Notes: generated from the letters alone by a model not told the origin. A DNA stretch of 64,000 nt from Epiperipatus broadwayi (GCA_028023455.1 JAQFVV010006732.1:124001-188000), one strand, 5' to 3'; counted from the stretch's first letter, positions 1 through 14,416 are shown. A program made the numbers and translations.

Positions 1-2108
1 AGAAGAAAATAATGCTTCAAACATTGGATGATAAACGTAATGGAATATATATAATCTAAATGAATCCAATTGTTGAGAAAGCCTAATATAATAGATTGTA
101 TGATTTAAATGAAGAAAAACAAAATTATCCCAGTTATATTTAAATAAATTGTTTATATGCCCTTCCAACTAGCTATACATGAAATAAATCTAAAATCATA
201 CAGAGCAATGAGATCTATCATTATAATTTATTTTCAAGGTTGATATGACTAACTAATCAAATATATATCAGAAACAAAGGGAATTCTATTAAATCCAATA
301 TACACATCTATTATGTAAATTTATGTATATCTAAACATATCAATGAATAACAATATGTGTAAGTGGCCTAAAGACTAAACAATAAGTGAATATGAAGTTA
401 TCCTCTATTAAATTGTGAATTCAATTAATTTCATAATGACTCTGGCATTAAAAGAAAAATAAGAATAAAATATTAATACTCTTTCAAATAAATTACAAAG
501 GCATTACTTATAAAACAAATAGTACATCCTTTATTTTATATTATGGTTTAATTTTAGGTAATATCAATGTTTTAAATACAAACCCAAATAATAAATATAC
601 ATATATACTTGCAATAAGTATATATATATATATATTAAATATATAAAGACATATCTGTGCTTAACAAGTAGATATCAATATAAATACAAATCCATATTTA
701 TATTTTTTAGATATTTAAAATAATAAAAAAAAAAATATTATATACAGCAAATACATATAAATTATTGTTTTGGTATGCATAAGAATCATTATATAAAGTT
801 AAAAAAAAAAATGGAAATAAATTAATAATAAAACATTTTTTTTTTTATAATAAAAATTTGCGAATATAAATTTACTTATTAAAATATACATAACAACTCA
901 TATGCAACCCAAACTTATAAGCCATACTTTAAGATTTTAAATTACTTAAGTGTTAATTTTGACACCTGTTAAACGTTTATTGCTGTTAGAAAACAAGACG
1001 CTTGAATTGAATATTTATAAAAACGTTATATTTTTATAATGAAAAATAAAAGTAAACAAAAATATCGATTTCAAAAATATGTTTATATATCATTTATACA
1101 TATAAAATTATTTACTACCTTTCAAAGTTCACTTGGTTAGTTTTCCTTCAAAAGTCAACTTATTCCATTGTTTTATTTCTTTATCTGTTTAATATTAGAA
1201 TGCATTCTAGTTAAGGTGAGGAAACTATCACGTTAGAGAAAATTGTCAATTCTTGGATATATGTATATTTTTATCCTTCTAAAATTTCTTTCCTTGAAAA
1301 ATAAATAAATAAATTGAAATGTTAAATCCAATATATTAATTCTAGTTATCTCCAGATTATTATTAGATTGACCATTATAGATTCCAGATAGCTATGCCAA
1401 GATCGGCTTCAGACGCGATGAAATATATGTATTGAACTTTTCTTAGTTTTTTCTTTTTAAACTGCTTTGGAATAAATGAAAGAAAATGGTGCAGCCTCTT
1501 GGCTGCGATATATTTCTATTAGCCTGTCATGATTTATGTATTTACCATAGAAATCTATCTTATTCCAATATTCTGAAAAATGGTAATTTCAAAGAAACAA
1601 AGTACAACAGAATTTTATCCTTTTGTTTTTCTAATCACCATCCTAATAATAATAATGGCTTTTTTTTGTTGTTGCTGTTGTTCCACGTGCTAGCAAATGC
1701 TGTTTTGAAAACCATTGTTACACATTTTATTTTAAACAATTAACATTAAAAAAAAAAAAAAATATCAAGCATATATATAAAAAATATTAAATTGAAAATT
1801 TATTTGACAGCTTTAAAAATATACATAAATAATAATATTGCATTTTTTTAATAATCACTGCAAATAAAATAATTTTTTTATATAATCAACAATTTATATG
1901 TCTTCATTTATTTATAATGATTAAATATTCATAACGATGTACAATCAACATATAAATAAGATAATAACTTCAAACAATAACTATACTTAATAACCATAAA
2001 CAATAATACTTCATGTATAAACATCAACTCAAAGAGGTTTTATATATATATATAACAAATGATAATTTTTAAAATATAGATAGACTTATCGATATTTACA
2101 ATATATAT
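1..2108. repeat. Long interspersed repeat, copy 1 (open at window edge)
   Basis: This stretch is repeated in the same orientation at 36574-38666 and, after an inserted LINE, at 41975-42055. Matching runs include the opening AGAAGAAAATAATGCTTCAA and the block around 1180-1210 (TTAGAATGCATTCTA). By eye the copies differ at roughly one base in ten, with several small indels. The shared sequence ends near the (AT) run at about 2100. No coding potential is recognisable; the 85-codon ORF at 1486-1743 is not preserved as such in copy 2. The left limit is unknown because the window starts inside the repeat. It could be an undescribed transposon or a segmental duplication. Confidence 0.85.
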
Positions 2109-5100
2109 ATTCTGTTTGAAATATGAGATTAAAATGTTAACTAGATTAATATTTTTAAGATATACATACATCTATTATATCATAAGCTGCATTTTCGTAT
2201 AAAACTATTATAATAAAAATAATAGAATTTTGGAGGCGAGTTAATTTATCTTTAACGTACAACTTGTATATCGTAACGGTTATATTTGTACATACATGCA
2301 AAAAAATGCAGAGTCTTGGAAAATTATAACAAGGCTGATCTAGATAAGGATTTGAGACCTCGAATCTGATCGCACCTCGGCTTCTCTACCAAAACTCCAT
2401 GACTTACTACTCTATGAATGACATATATGAGGCTACACTCGGATTTTCTTAGTTCGCATGCCGGCAGTAGCAAAGAGTGGGGCAAGAGTCTCAGGAAATA
2501 TTAATTAAATTACTAATATATTAAATAAACACACACAACCATGGCTGGCTAGATAATACATATAATAATAGCTAATACTATATTAAAATGAACTTAACTA
2601 TGATTTGGGATGGACTACGAATGAAACTCAACACAGTTGTTATAATTTAATACATTTTAATTAATAAATATAAATATAATAAACAAAAGTGCATTAAATG
2701 CTGAGCAAATAACAGAATCTTACCTGATGGACTACAATTTTGAAAGTTTATAACAAGTTTATAATCTACGACTTCTAATCATGCTTTAACTTTACTATGC
2801 CTTACATATTAGCCTTGTGACAGATAAATCGATGCAAGAATGATTATCATTATATCATTTAATAAAAGTCATTAAATAACACATAAACGAGCTGCAATAG
2901 GCTATCTATGCAGATTTATACGTACAAATCAGAAAATGTATTCAGATCAATGCTGAAATATTACATTCTGGTGGTATGAACTGGAGCTTTGTATTATGAC
3001 TTCAGATACAATGGTATATATATATATATATATATTACTAGAGAGTTGTATATCTTGATATATATGGTATATATATATATATATATATTACTAGAGAGTT
3101 GTGCATCTTGAATATGTAGTTAATCAGGGGATTCAGTACCATGTACTCGGTTCTCTTGGACTTGGACTGGATGACTCACTATAAATAAAGTGAACACATA
3201 GTTTCAGTGATCGGAACAGTTTATAAAACAATCTGTACCCTTGTGTTCCAGTTCTAAAGAGTAGCTGTCTGAACTAAGAAGATGATGGGGTGCCCATGAA
3301 AACCAGAAGCCCATTCAATAAAACATACAGCAATGTATATATGCAAATATGTGCTACCTAAAGACACATTCACCATGCTAAACATAATTCATTGATAACT
3401 AAAATATGCAAATTTCTATAGTTTCATTCTGAAAAACTACCATATGCCAATTCATTAATTATCATTCTTAAAACATGCTAAATGGGAATACTAAAATGTA
3501 GTCTAATTTTATTAGTAAATTCGCATAGTTTATAATATAGCATAAAAAGAGGTTCAAGCATATCTGGGACTTAAGTAATATGTATAATATGCTTTAAAAC
3601 TCATTCTTGCATTTATTAACTAATAACTTTATTACTTGCAAACATAATGATAATAACAATATTAATAAGCTAAATATAATAGCTTAATGAATATTTAGGT
3701 TTTCAGAACAGAGATTTGAGTGTGTGTGTGTGTGCTAAAGAGCAAAATTACTTAATTTGCAGAGAGCATCTAATCACCCCCCCCTCAACTTTTATTCTTA
3801 AAATCAATCAACATTCTGAACTGGGCATATCATAAATTATAAAATAAATAAATATAAAATAATAAGAAGGCATGACCACAGAATAATAGATAGAATAATA
3901 ACTGAATAACTTATTATTAACAAACATTTAGAATTTATATAGTAAAATAATAAATAAGCAAGTTACAGGTATTATTTTAAAGTGAAATTATAATTTAAAT
4001 CATATTTTACAGTTTGAAATTAGCTTGTAGTTTATTAAAACTTTATTACAATTTAGATTTAAAGGTTTTTGCACATTTATATATTAACTGGCTTAAGTTT
4101 TAGAGATTCATTTATAAAATTCTTAAAGTTATTTTAAAAAGCTCTTCAAGGGAAAAAGTGTTACCATGACTTCACTGTTGAGGATCCCATATTTTATCAC
4201 CATCATTCTCATTTGGGCTGATCAATTTCTGATGTTTTCTGGGAGGCTGTGGGCTTGAACTCTGGCTTGGCAATTGATCATCTCCCCAAAAAAGAGAGAG
4301 TTGGTGGTTGCAATTACCCAAAAGTTAGCATGGTAAAAAATTAACAAGTGAACTCCCCTTAGCAAAGCTTAAAATTATTTATACTAGAAACATCTGTAAT
4401 TCAAGTGATCTGTTTACAAAGTTTTCTTATTATTTAAAAAGGCATAAAATGAAAACTTTGGTCATTTTTTTGACTAAAACAATAACTGTCATCTGTTCTA
4501 AGTTTTATTTTAAAAGATATTAAAATTTTCACTACAAGTTTGATTAATTACCTGCAGATGGTTTTTTAAGAATTACACATTTTTATAACAACCGAGAACT
4601 TTTTTTAAAAGTGTTTACATTTGTAAATATATATGTGACCACCCTGGAGTAGAAATTTATATATGAAAGACTTTAAATAAAGACTTTTTAACTAAAAATA
4701 GTATATTAAATTTATTAATTTAAAATAATTGTAATGCTTTTAAATCTATTGCATTATGGCTTCTTTTGCATATATGTGTAGGTAATTACACACATATAAC
4801 AATGTCCATGCTCTTAAATAAAATTATATCATTTTATTTAATTTTTAATTTATAAATGCATATGCATTATATGCATACAAATATTAATAGAAGTATTACA
4901 TGTACACACCTATACAATTATCTGCACATACACACAAATATATGGTTATACAATTAAAATAAATCCCCAAAAGCTTATATATGTGAACTAGGATGGGTTT
5001 GAATTAGGGAAAAATAATACTATGGAACATAGTAGGTGAAACACTATGTTGGCTAAATAATACCACTTCAATACAATGTCAGAAAATATTGCACATGACT

Positions 5101-6188
5101 TTTCTTTGTATGTGTGTATGTACTTATGTAATATGTCCAACCTCATCAATTGAAGACTTTTCACATTATTCACAATTAAATGTTATATGAGACAGATAAA
5201 TTGTTTTTTTTTACCTATAAATGCCTATTATACATTTATTTACATTACACAGAAATATGTACATGACAGGAACACAGTCCTTTGCATGTTATATATATAT
5301 TCCCCATGACATATAAAGATTGCATCATATATATTGTTATGCACTTTGTTTTTATAGAAAACATTTGGTTAATTATATACTTAAATTATATTTTGGGGAA
5401 CATTTATGCTCTAAGTAATAATAATTTGATATCCATTTATTAAGGAATACTTGATCACAGCTATGTTGCTATGAGCCTATTTTTTAGTGTCAAAATTATG
5501 CGTCATATAATAAAATGAATAGCAAAAACAATTTAAATATTTTTATTTTTTTCTAAGTAGAGAACTGTTTTTATTTTTTCTATTTTATTGACATTTGTAT
5601 GAATATTCAATTATTATTAAAATAAATACCTGATAAATTTCTGTTTGTAAATTTAAATTTCTCCCATTAATAGATATTCTTCTTACATTTATTGATTTTT
5701 CCATTAATTTGTTCATTATTAAAAAATCTGGGTTTTTTAAATCTTAAAATGTTAAACAAATTATTATTTTTGAGACAAAATTATTATTATATGGACTATC
5801 TTTCAAAAAATGATATTTAATCTATTTGATATTTATTGTTTAAGAAATTGTTTACAATAATATTATGGGTAAAATCTTTATAAAATAATCATAAAATATT
5901 TTTATACCATAAAAATTTTATCCTCATGGTCATTTTAGGCTGGTTGGGTATTTGTTTAAAAATAGGATTTCCAAGTTTTTTCGAAATCTACATTTTAAAA
6001 TATAATAGCCTTTCAGATTTTTAATTGATATCTCAGTCATATTAAATAAAATAATACATTCAATCATTAATATTTTTTTTTTTTGATAAGCAAAATTGAT
6101 TTAACCTCAATGTTTATTTTAATACAAGTTAAAATTTTTTGCAGAATATAAATATTGATGTTTTTTATTTAGTTAAAATAAAACAAAT
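2109..6188. other. Unassigned AT-rich stretch
   Basis: I see no recognisable gene. Slightly GC-richer islands occur at about 2320-2490 and 4180-4330, but neither matches a family I know. There is a short (TG)n at 3721-3734 and a small tandem duplication at 3011-3112. The only ORF of note (minus strand, 4988-5173, 61 codons) has low-complexity composition and is not supported. Confidence 0.6.
3011..3112. repeat. Two-copy tandem duplication, 53 bp unit
   Basis: The unit starts ATGG, runs through (TA)n and continues TTACTAGAGAGTTGT. It is present at 3011-3063 and again from 3064, with only a few differences. It probably arose by slippage or unequal exchange at the (TA)n run. Confidence 0.8.
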
Positions 6189-6531
<343 letters not shown>

Positions 6532-6872
6532 TTTCTAAGCAAAATTATATTGAGTCTAAAAAGTTACAGAGTCACATCTGGTAATATATTGATTTGTTAT
6601 AATTGCAAGAAACAAATTAAAACTATGCACGGAGACCAATTAAGACATCTTTTCAGTACATATATCTTTATTATTGCTGCACACCTTTTTGTTTGTTTTT
6701 AAATTTGGTCTTCTAATTACTTCAGTTCATGCTTGCATTTCTTTAAAGTTGAAAATTGCTGATGTTGAAAATGTCACCACCTATCATATTGGACATATAT
6801 TTCATAGACTGGATCTTGGTTTCAAGTGTGACCATGTGGGTGCAAACACATCTGGTTGAGCTAGGATGCTGT

Positions 6873-8600
6873 CTATTTTTTGAACAAAAGTCGATTTATT
6901 GAATATGTTACTGGGTGGTGTTGAAAGTTATTAGCAAGAACAAAAGTGCACCTGGTACACCAGTAGGCAAAAAGGCTGTATGATGATACATGAATAGTAG
7001 GGTGATAGCCTTTTTTAAACATATTTATTATTTCATCAGTTGAGAAGTTAGCCTTTCTGTAGGTGGCAAACATTGTGTGATATATTGTTTCCAGTGCAGT
7101 GCAGGAATGTAGGAAATGATCTTCTCTATGACATAGACTACCCAAGGGGTCTATACTTGTATAGAATCTACAAAATCTAAGAAAATATGTTGTGGGTAGA
7201 GCATTAAGATTAAACTTAAGTAGAAAAATCAAATAATTTTGGTTCTAGTAACCACTTTGTTGCCTGTTGTCTATCCCTAGAGGTGATTGATATAGATTAG
7301 ATGTCTGGTTTGGGTATAGTATATTATAAATGCCCCAGTATGTATACTTGTTTTCATTATTGAGTGATATTTTGTTATATATTGGCTTGAGTTCTTCAAT
7401 CAGTGTAGATAGATATCTATATGAAGGGGGTGCTCTCTCTGTGGTTGTTATGTTGATCACACACTGCAGATCTAGAAATCTTTTTATGGTGGTTACTAAT
7501 AGGTTTACTGATTTCTTTGTGTAAAAACATTGATTGTATGGAGTCTGAGTCCATTGCTATGTGGCAGTGTGCTTAGATTTGTTAAAGACATCACCATTGT
7601 CTTTTTTTCCATATTACTTTATTAAAGATTGATGATATTTTAGATATGAATGTTTTTGAAAATTTGATTATAGGTGTGAAGTAGGTAATTTTTGTAATTA
7701 TAAGTTGAGTGTATAGTGTTACCTTTGCACATATTGATAAATATGACTTTTTAAATGAGTCTGTGATTTTTTCAGCATCTTTTTTTAATTTATTTTGAAT
7801 TTTTTGTGTCATTCCATTGGTGCCAAGGTAAAATGGGAATCCAAGGAAAGCATATGGTTTGACATTAAACACCTTTGTACAGTGCTTGCCTGTGTATATT
7901 AATCATGCCACAATTTTATTTGTGCTAATTTTTAAATTAAAATTTGAGGTATAATTCTTGATTATTACATGTAATATGGGGAGATTCTTTTCAGAAGGGA
8001 GGAAAATGATTACATCATCCATATAAGCTATACATGATATATTTAAGGCAGTGTTTGGGATTTGAATGTTTTTAATTTTTTTCTGTATCTCTATTAATAG
8101 AGGATTAATATATAGTGTGAAGAGCAAGGCACTTAGGGGAGATCCTTGTGGGATGGATTGACTCGGTCTGAAAGCTGGTAATTTTTTCCCATTTAATGCA
8201 ATGTGGATTTCATTGCTGAGTAGTATATTGGCTATTATATATAATAGGGATTGAATTGTATTTTTAGCATATCTAATAATTTGGCTATATGCACCAAGTC
8301 AAAAGCTGCCTCAATGTTTAGCTGAACTATAGTCAGTGCATATTTCTTTTTTTTTTTACTACTTCGATTATTGTCTTGTACATTAAAGCACCCTGGTCAA
8401 TGGATGATCCTTTTTTGGCATATTATGCTGATGATAACACAGGGAGTATGTGTTGTTCTATTTTCTCCTTTATTACTTTTTCAAGAATTTTTATTCCTAC
8501 AGTTCCCATTGAAATTGATCATTGATTAGATAAAAACGATAATGCTGTAGTTTTTTTTTGTTAAATGGAACCATTTCAATTGGATATAGGCTTTGTATGT
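6873..8600 (-). pseudogene. LINE ORF2 relic: reverse transcriptase and C-terminal domain
   Basis: Read on the minus strand this is the second half of a non-LTR retrotransposon ORF2, broken into several frames. From 5' to 3' it shows an RT motif A-like NIEAAFDLV near 8330-8300 and QGSPLSALLFTLYINPL near 8150-8100. The catalytic YMDD box lies at 8025-8014, and a post-RT segment beginning FLGFPFYLG lies near 7830. A C-terminal segment (7232-6873) contains KFNLNALPT and a degenerate zinc-finger region, SLCHREDHFLHSC. The post-RT segment aligns with the plus-strand relic at 24640-25790, so both belong to one family. I read it as L1/Tx1-like from the domain order, but clade assignment is uncertain. 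Stops and frameshifts make it inactive. Confidence 0.85.
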
Positions 8601-11600
8601 TGTCAATTTTTGGCGATATGTAATTGGCAAGATAGGAAAAGTATTTGCTGTGAAGTGGTTAAGATGTTTGAACACAAATTTGGGAATGCATTGTGGTCTG
8701 GGTGACCTGTGTTTGTTATTGTTGCAAGTTGAAACACAATGCCAGTTGTTGTTATTGGTGTGTCTGTTTCAAGATCACTGAATATGTCTTCATTTGGTAT
8801 GTATGTTTTTTTGTTTTTGCAGTTTGGTTTTAAATGTTGATATATTGGGCATATCATGTTATGTCCAGCTGTTATAGAGCCATCTAATTCAAGTCATGGG
8901 CACTCTGACTTTGGATGGGCATCCCAATGCCCACCATATGTATGCCCTGGTCCAAGTGTGTTGTTGTGTAAGGTATATATATATATATATATTGTACCGG
9001 TCGAAACACACCACCACCGCAAGTCAAATCGGATTCAAACTCAGCTGAACCAAAACTGAATTCAAACCCAACTCAACAGCTCAGATAGCAGAAATCGATG
9101 GCACAGTGCCATGCGCCAAGAACTAGCTCAACGGTTGGTGATAACTAGAGACCCTTTTACTGACACGAATATCAATTATCTTTGACTACTTTTAAATCGA
9201 ATCATATGTATGTTCGGGTTGCCAACACAGACAGCGAGTATTAACATTTAAATAATTATAAAAGAATGATGAACTGAGAAACCAAGTATGTTAGAAAATA
9301 TTTAATAAGAATAATTTGTTTCGTTTCCATAAAACATAGAATGCATTAATTACCTCTAGTCTTTAAGAGAATTTACAAATATAATAAGAGTGGCGGTCCT
9401 TATCATATGCCAACAATTATTACACAACATAGAATTCTATGTCTATGCCCCCAACGAGAAATATAAAGGCAGATAAAGGTATTCATTAAGAACGGAAATG
9501 ATTGTTCTAATTTTATTACGGTGGAATGTGAGATTTATTTTCACATTCGGAAATCTATTCATGAAGAGCAAAAATGTATTTTAGGGCATAACTTTAAAAT
9601 TGATTTGAAACTTATTGAATTAATAATATATTTGAGAATTTGTTCGACTTTAATTTAAATCACTTCATCATGAATTACGAGCATGGAGCGGGTTTTACCG
9701 GAACAAAGAGGCAATGGCGCTTGACGAATTACGAGGCAGAGAGTAAAATTTAAAGATGATCGCTAGTTGATGATCGAAGTCCTATGGCGGCTTGCATTTG
9801 GAAAGTCTTACGCCCTTTGACTAATGAATCGGAAAGGAAGTACTTTCTTCCTCGAGAAATTTAAATAAGAGAATATGATCACCGACCAGCCTAACGGAGC
9901 GGAAGATGGCCCTACGTCAGCAACGTTTGATGATGATGACTTGATAGTCATCGTTGAAAAATAAAACCCATGTAGAATGCTCTACGTGATGACTTGACCA
10001 ATTAATTAAAGTCAAACGAGCTTTTATCGAACTATTTTAAAACATTTATAAACTATATTAATTATGCCCTAATATCGTGCCCTTCCTGAATATTAATATA
10101 AAATAACAAAAGTGGAATTAAAATACATTTAACCCTTTATCGACCCGTTTTGCAATAAAAACATTTAAGGTTATATTCGAATAAATATATATTAGTGGAA
10201 CAAGAAATCAATATTTTAACATCTTGTGAGTATATAAACACTTGTAACTTAGGAGCTGGGGACATAGGTGAAAAACGGAGCTAATAATTTATTATTAGCC
10301 AATTATAAAAATAGTAAACATGTAATATTTTCTTTCGACTCGCTGATTAATAGAACTTATAAATTTAGTTCTAATGGGTGAGAATAACTATTTAAAATTT
10401 ATATTATCTTATTTGCATGAGGCAAATGGAACAAAGGAGCTCATCGAGTTGAAAGATTATTGGCATATAATTTTAAATAAACGACATTAATAAAGCATAC
10501 AAATATATATATATATATATTAGATGAACCGCCAGGTAAGAAAAGAAAAGTTTAAAGACTAGAGATTGAAAGAATTACAATATAAATTTATAGTAGCATT
10601 TTATAAAGATTTTTACATTAAAGAATAAAGGAGCTCTTAATAAGGAGTGTAAAATAAAGTTCAAACTGGCCAGAAAGTTTAACGTTCATTAGAGAAATAT
10701 ATTACCCTTCCGTGCTTGTCCTTAAGTTACTCCTCCAAGTTGTTGAAAATGTAGGCACCATTGATTGATTATTGGAACAGCATTTTAGTAGCCTCCATAA
10801 TTTTAGCAGAATGATCGGTCCGGAAAAGATTCAGCAGCTCCATCAAAGATTTCTAGGGACTTTAGGAACCATAGCCAGATTCCTGATGTTCTAGTCCTCT
10901 ATCATGATGAAATACAATTTTTATATGCACAGAGTTCACTGCACTACTCTACAACAAAGCTAGCTTTTTTTCCTGACTTTTCAGGGCTATATATACAGTT
11001 CACTGATGCCTTAGGCTAGCGCTCTTTTTATTATCAATGTCTTTTTTTATAATTAGTTGTTTTCAAATACATTCCCTCGATAAGGCTTTCAAACTAATTA
11101 GCTTGAATTCCTTCTCTAATTGAAAATGAATTCTTAAAATCTGAAAATGATTTAATTAGAAAAATGAATCCTTATCTTTTTCCAATTCATAAAGCTTTAC
11201 TATTGTTTTTAAGAATTTTAAAGCTTATCGAAGGAATGTAGCTTTTAATCACCGAAACTTTACAAATTATTTAAAGGTGAAAAAAAACAAGTATTCCTGA
11301 CGCAATGAAACTTTCGAACAATTATATATATTTAATATTTACAAATATATATACGCACAATCCACACAATTTAATATATATATATAAATTCATTAATATT
11401 TTATCATGAATTTATTTAGAGAATTGATCAATTTTAAACTAAACTAATTAATTTTGCTACGCATTTGAAATAAGTTATTCATTATGGAAATTAGCGTGGA
11501 TTGAACGTATAAAGCCCCATTGCATCGGAAATTTAAGGTTAGTATTAGGGTAAATAACATGAAGCTAGGATCGAACTCAGATCCGACTGCTTCAATATAT

Positions 11601-11639
11601 ATTGCTACATATTACTTTACTGTGTTGCATGTATTATTG
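8601..11639. other. Unassigned segment between two LINE pieces
   Basis: This stretch separates the RT and endonuclease pieces of the minus-strand LINE. About 8601-8970 may still be LINE sequence upstream of the RT domain. From 8987, after an (AT)n run, the sequence becomes clearly richer in G and C up to about 10000, then AT-rich again. An 8 bp stem with a 9 nt loop (GAATGTGA / TCACATTC) lies near 9523. Near 11556-11590 the minus strand carries a Pol III B-box-like GAGTTCGATCC. No protein domain is recognisable on either strand. It may be an inserted element of unknown type. Confidence 0.5.
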
Positions 11640-12560
11640 TACATTTCTGTAAGTTTCTAATTTGTGTTTGATTGTCAGTAGTTGGCCTGGAAATGGTTAT
11701 TTTTAATGCTAATAATTTGGTGGGGGACATTTAATTACAGGTAATATGATTAATGTTGAAAGAAAGTATATTGGTGAATGCTATATACTTTTGTACTGGA
11801 TCAAGTAACATGTTTTGAAGTTTTTGGAGCATTATATATGTTTCTGAGTATAGGAATTCAGTTATATGTGCTGGAAGAAGTATTCATATAATATTTTGGA
11901 GGGCTATTATTGTATTCTGTATTTTTATTAAGTCAAGAGTGATAAACTGGGCAGCATGATCTGAGATTATAGATGGACAGTCCAAGATTAAAATAATGTT
12001 GTAACATTGGTGAATAGAAACTCAAATCTATAAGTGACATATCTATTGTTATTAAATGATATTGAGTTTTATGGGAGAAAATCTTCAGCACTCATAAGTG
12101 GGATTGTTATTTTATGGAACCATTTAGTGACAAAAGTTTGATAGGTCATGTTGAAATCTCCCTGGAGTATTATAGGATTTGGTGTTGCTGTAAATATACA
12201 ATTTATTGTTGCTATTATTCAGGAGATGATGACAGGGCTTGGTGGTATATAGACAAATACTAAATTAAGTGTGATATTTTTATATGGAGTGTTAATATGA
12301 TAAGATTAGAGTCAATATATATAATTTTAAAAGAATTGAAAGGGCAGTTATGGGATACAATTATACCTGTGCCACCTGATGATGATGATGAATCTCTTGA
12401 GCAGGCACAAAATCCTTGGCTAACTAAATATTTTGATGGATCAATTTGAGAACTGCTGTATATTTTTGTTTCCAAAAGACCAAGTATGTGTGATTGTTTT
12501 GTATGTAACCATATTTTGAGTTAAAAAGGTATTTTGGTGGCATTTAAGCCTCTAATGTTG
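11640..12560 (-). pseudogene. LINE ORF2 relic: APE endonuclease domain
   Basis: Minus-strand reading gives the hallmarks of an apurinic-like endonuclease domain in order. These are SLNIRGLNA near 12550 (N motif), LLETKI near 12475 (catalytic E), GTGIIVSHNCPF near 12370, LQGDFNM near 12155 (the GDFN motif) and ISDHAAQF near 11960 (the SDH motif). The open part is 12475-12260, 71 codons; the rest is broken by stops. The sequence after SDH (ETYIMLQKL, LDPVQKYIAF) is closely matched by a plus-strand relic near 31530-31590. The domain order and strand suggest it is the 5' part of the same LINE copy as 6873-8600, separated by about 3 kb of other DNA. No intact reading frame remains. Confidence 0.8.
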
Positions 12561-13340
12561 AGAGATCCAATTTTTATCTTCATGTTTTTGTATAATTCTA
12601 TAACAGGGTGTTGATTTTTATTATTTTTGAATTTTAAAGATTTTTATTTAAATTGCAGTAGATGGATCCTGATGCATATTTAAGACTTTGTAGAATTTAT
12701 CATCAGTTTTTTTATCATTTAATATTGGTTAAGACTCTATATAGCCAATTTGTGTTGAAACTGAAAAGTCGTCTGTTTGTTGTTGGCTTATGTCTATTTC
12801 TATTTCATCATTTTCTAGATTGTTTATATCTGATGAGTTTTGCTTTTGCTCAAAGTCTTAGGGAATGGGTTCAAATTCAAGTTGGATCCTGACCTAAATT
12901 TTGGGCTTGACTGGGTTTGAAGTAGGTTTTTGAGTTCCAGCTCATATTAGATGGATCAACATGTTTAGACTGGTACAATATATATATATATATATATTAT
13001 AGTTACGTATAAGATAACAAAACTAATTCCCATAGGCTAAAAATACTAAAAAAATTTTTCACAAAAAACATTTTAAAAAACTAAAACCATACATAATTAT
13101 TATATATTAAAATATATCAAAAAACAATAAAAATATATATTATTATATATGCACACACTAAAAAAACTGTATATATACATATATTTTACTATATACATAT
13201 ATATCTTATGCACATACACTTTTTATATACACTTTATATTTATTCTACTTCATGCTAGTCCACCTATAAAATAATTATTTAGGAAACAAAAAATAAAAAA
13301 AACAATTATTTAGGAAATAAAAAAATAAATAAATAAATAC
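12561..13340. other. LINE upstream remnant, then AT-rich DNA
   Basis: 12561-12960 has the same G/T-rich plus strand as the LINE endonuclease relic and is probably its 5' portion, but I cannot identify a domain. At 12963-12983 is an inverted match to 8987-9007 (TTGTACC core). From 12984 the sequence is almost pure A/T with (AT)n stretches. Confidence 0.45.
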
Positions 13341-13658
13341 CTAAAAAACCAGGTAATTCAAAGATGTGATAGTACCTATATTCATATTCATCCCATGAGG
13401 ACGTAATGTCTTAAATTTAAAAATAAAAAAGCTCTCTTTCTGTTTTCTTTCTCTCATGAAAGAAAAATTATCTTCCAATATAACCACTCTTAAATCATCA
13501 ATCGAGTGATCAGGTAAATTGAAATGTTTAGAAACTGGTCTATTTTCATTTTTATGTAAAATATCAAACCTATGGTTAGTCATTCTAATATGTAAACTGT
13601 TTGCTGACTCACCTATGTAATGACACAAGCATCTATTACATTCTATTAAATATATCAA
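13341..13658 (-). pseudogene. Penelope-like element, GIY-YIG endonuclease fragment
   Basis: A 105-codon minus-strand ORF begins IYLIECNRCLCHYIGES, the GIY-YIG signature, here with IYLI and HYIG. It continues SLHIRMTNHR and PVSKHFNLPDH, both typical of PLE C-terminal endonucleases. It ends near TLRPHGMN, another conserved PLE element. Only the C-terminal domain is present; no reverse transcriptase is seen upstream, where the sequence turns into (AT)-rich DNA at about 13660. The sequence differs from the PLE relics at 18.4, 35.7, 42.2 and 47.2 kb, so it is a separate PLE family. The ORF is intact but is a 5'-truncated fragment. Confidence 0.85.
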
Positions 13659-14207
13659 TATATATGCTCATACTTTAGATTGTATAAAGTTGCATTTCCA
13701 AAATGAAGGTATTATCTACATATACAATCATCATCAAAGATTAAATATGGAAACCATATTTTTGCTGAAGAGACTAATTGTGAAAAGAAAACATAACAAA
13801 ATAGGCACCTTACCTTTTGTAATAAAGGTATTTGAGCACAAATTAATATAAATTTTCAACTAAATTTAAACTCGGTCATTTTGTTATCAGCCTCTTATTC
13901 TTTGTTTTGATTAGTTTTTATAAAAATGTAAATTTCTAATCTTTCATTTTGTAACTTTACATATTCTAGTTACTCTCTATAATGCTTTCTTATTTATTTT
14001 CATGAAATTTTATGTTTTTGAAACAAATATAACTAGTTGAAGAAAAACAATATTTTTAATAATCAGCAGTAGTTAGTTACATAGTTTATTATCTCACATG
14101 GTTGTTACTAAAAGTTAATAGTAAGCACATTGCTGAAGCCAAAAAATAAATACTTGCATTTTTTACTGCATATAAAAAATAACAAATTTTCAATCATTAT
14201 TTTTAAA

Positions 14208-14210
<3 letters not shown>
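13659..14210. other. Unassigned AT-rich stretch
   Basis: I see nothing recognisable here on either strand. Confidence 0.5.

Positions 14211-14274
<64 letters not shown>
14211..14274. repeat. (AT)n microsatellite
   Basis: An uninterrupted (AT)32 run. Confidence 0.98.
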
Positions 14275-14276
<2 letters not shown>

Positions 14277-14370
14277 AGTGGAATTATAGTTAGAGATAGT
14301 AATAAAACTACTCTACGTTTATGTAAACAAAATACGCTTATAGGTGTTTTTGGTAGGACATCTGTAATAT

Positions 14371-14373
<3 letters not shown>

Positions 14374-14416
<43 letters not shown>
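14374..14416. repeat. (AT)n microsatellite
   Basis: A (TA)n run about 100 bp downstream of the previous (AT)n tract. Confidence 0.97.

Noticed and set aside
9520-9550. GAATGTGA/TCACATTC stem as a regulatory element
   Set aside because: Short stems of this size are expected by chance in 64 kb and nothing around it supports a function.
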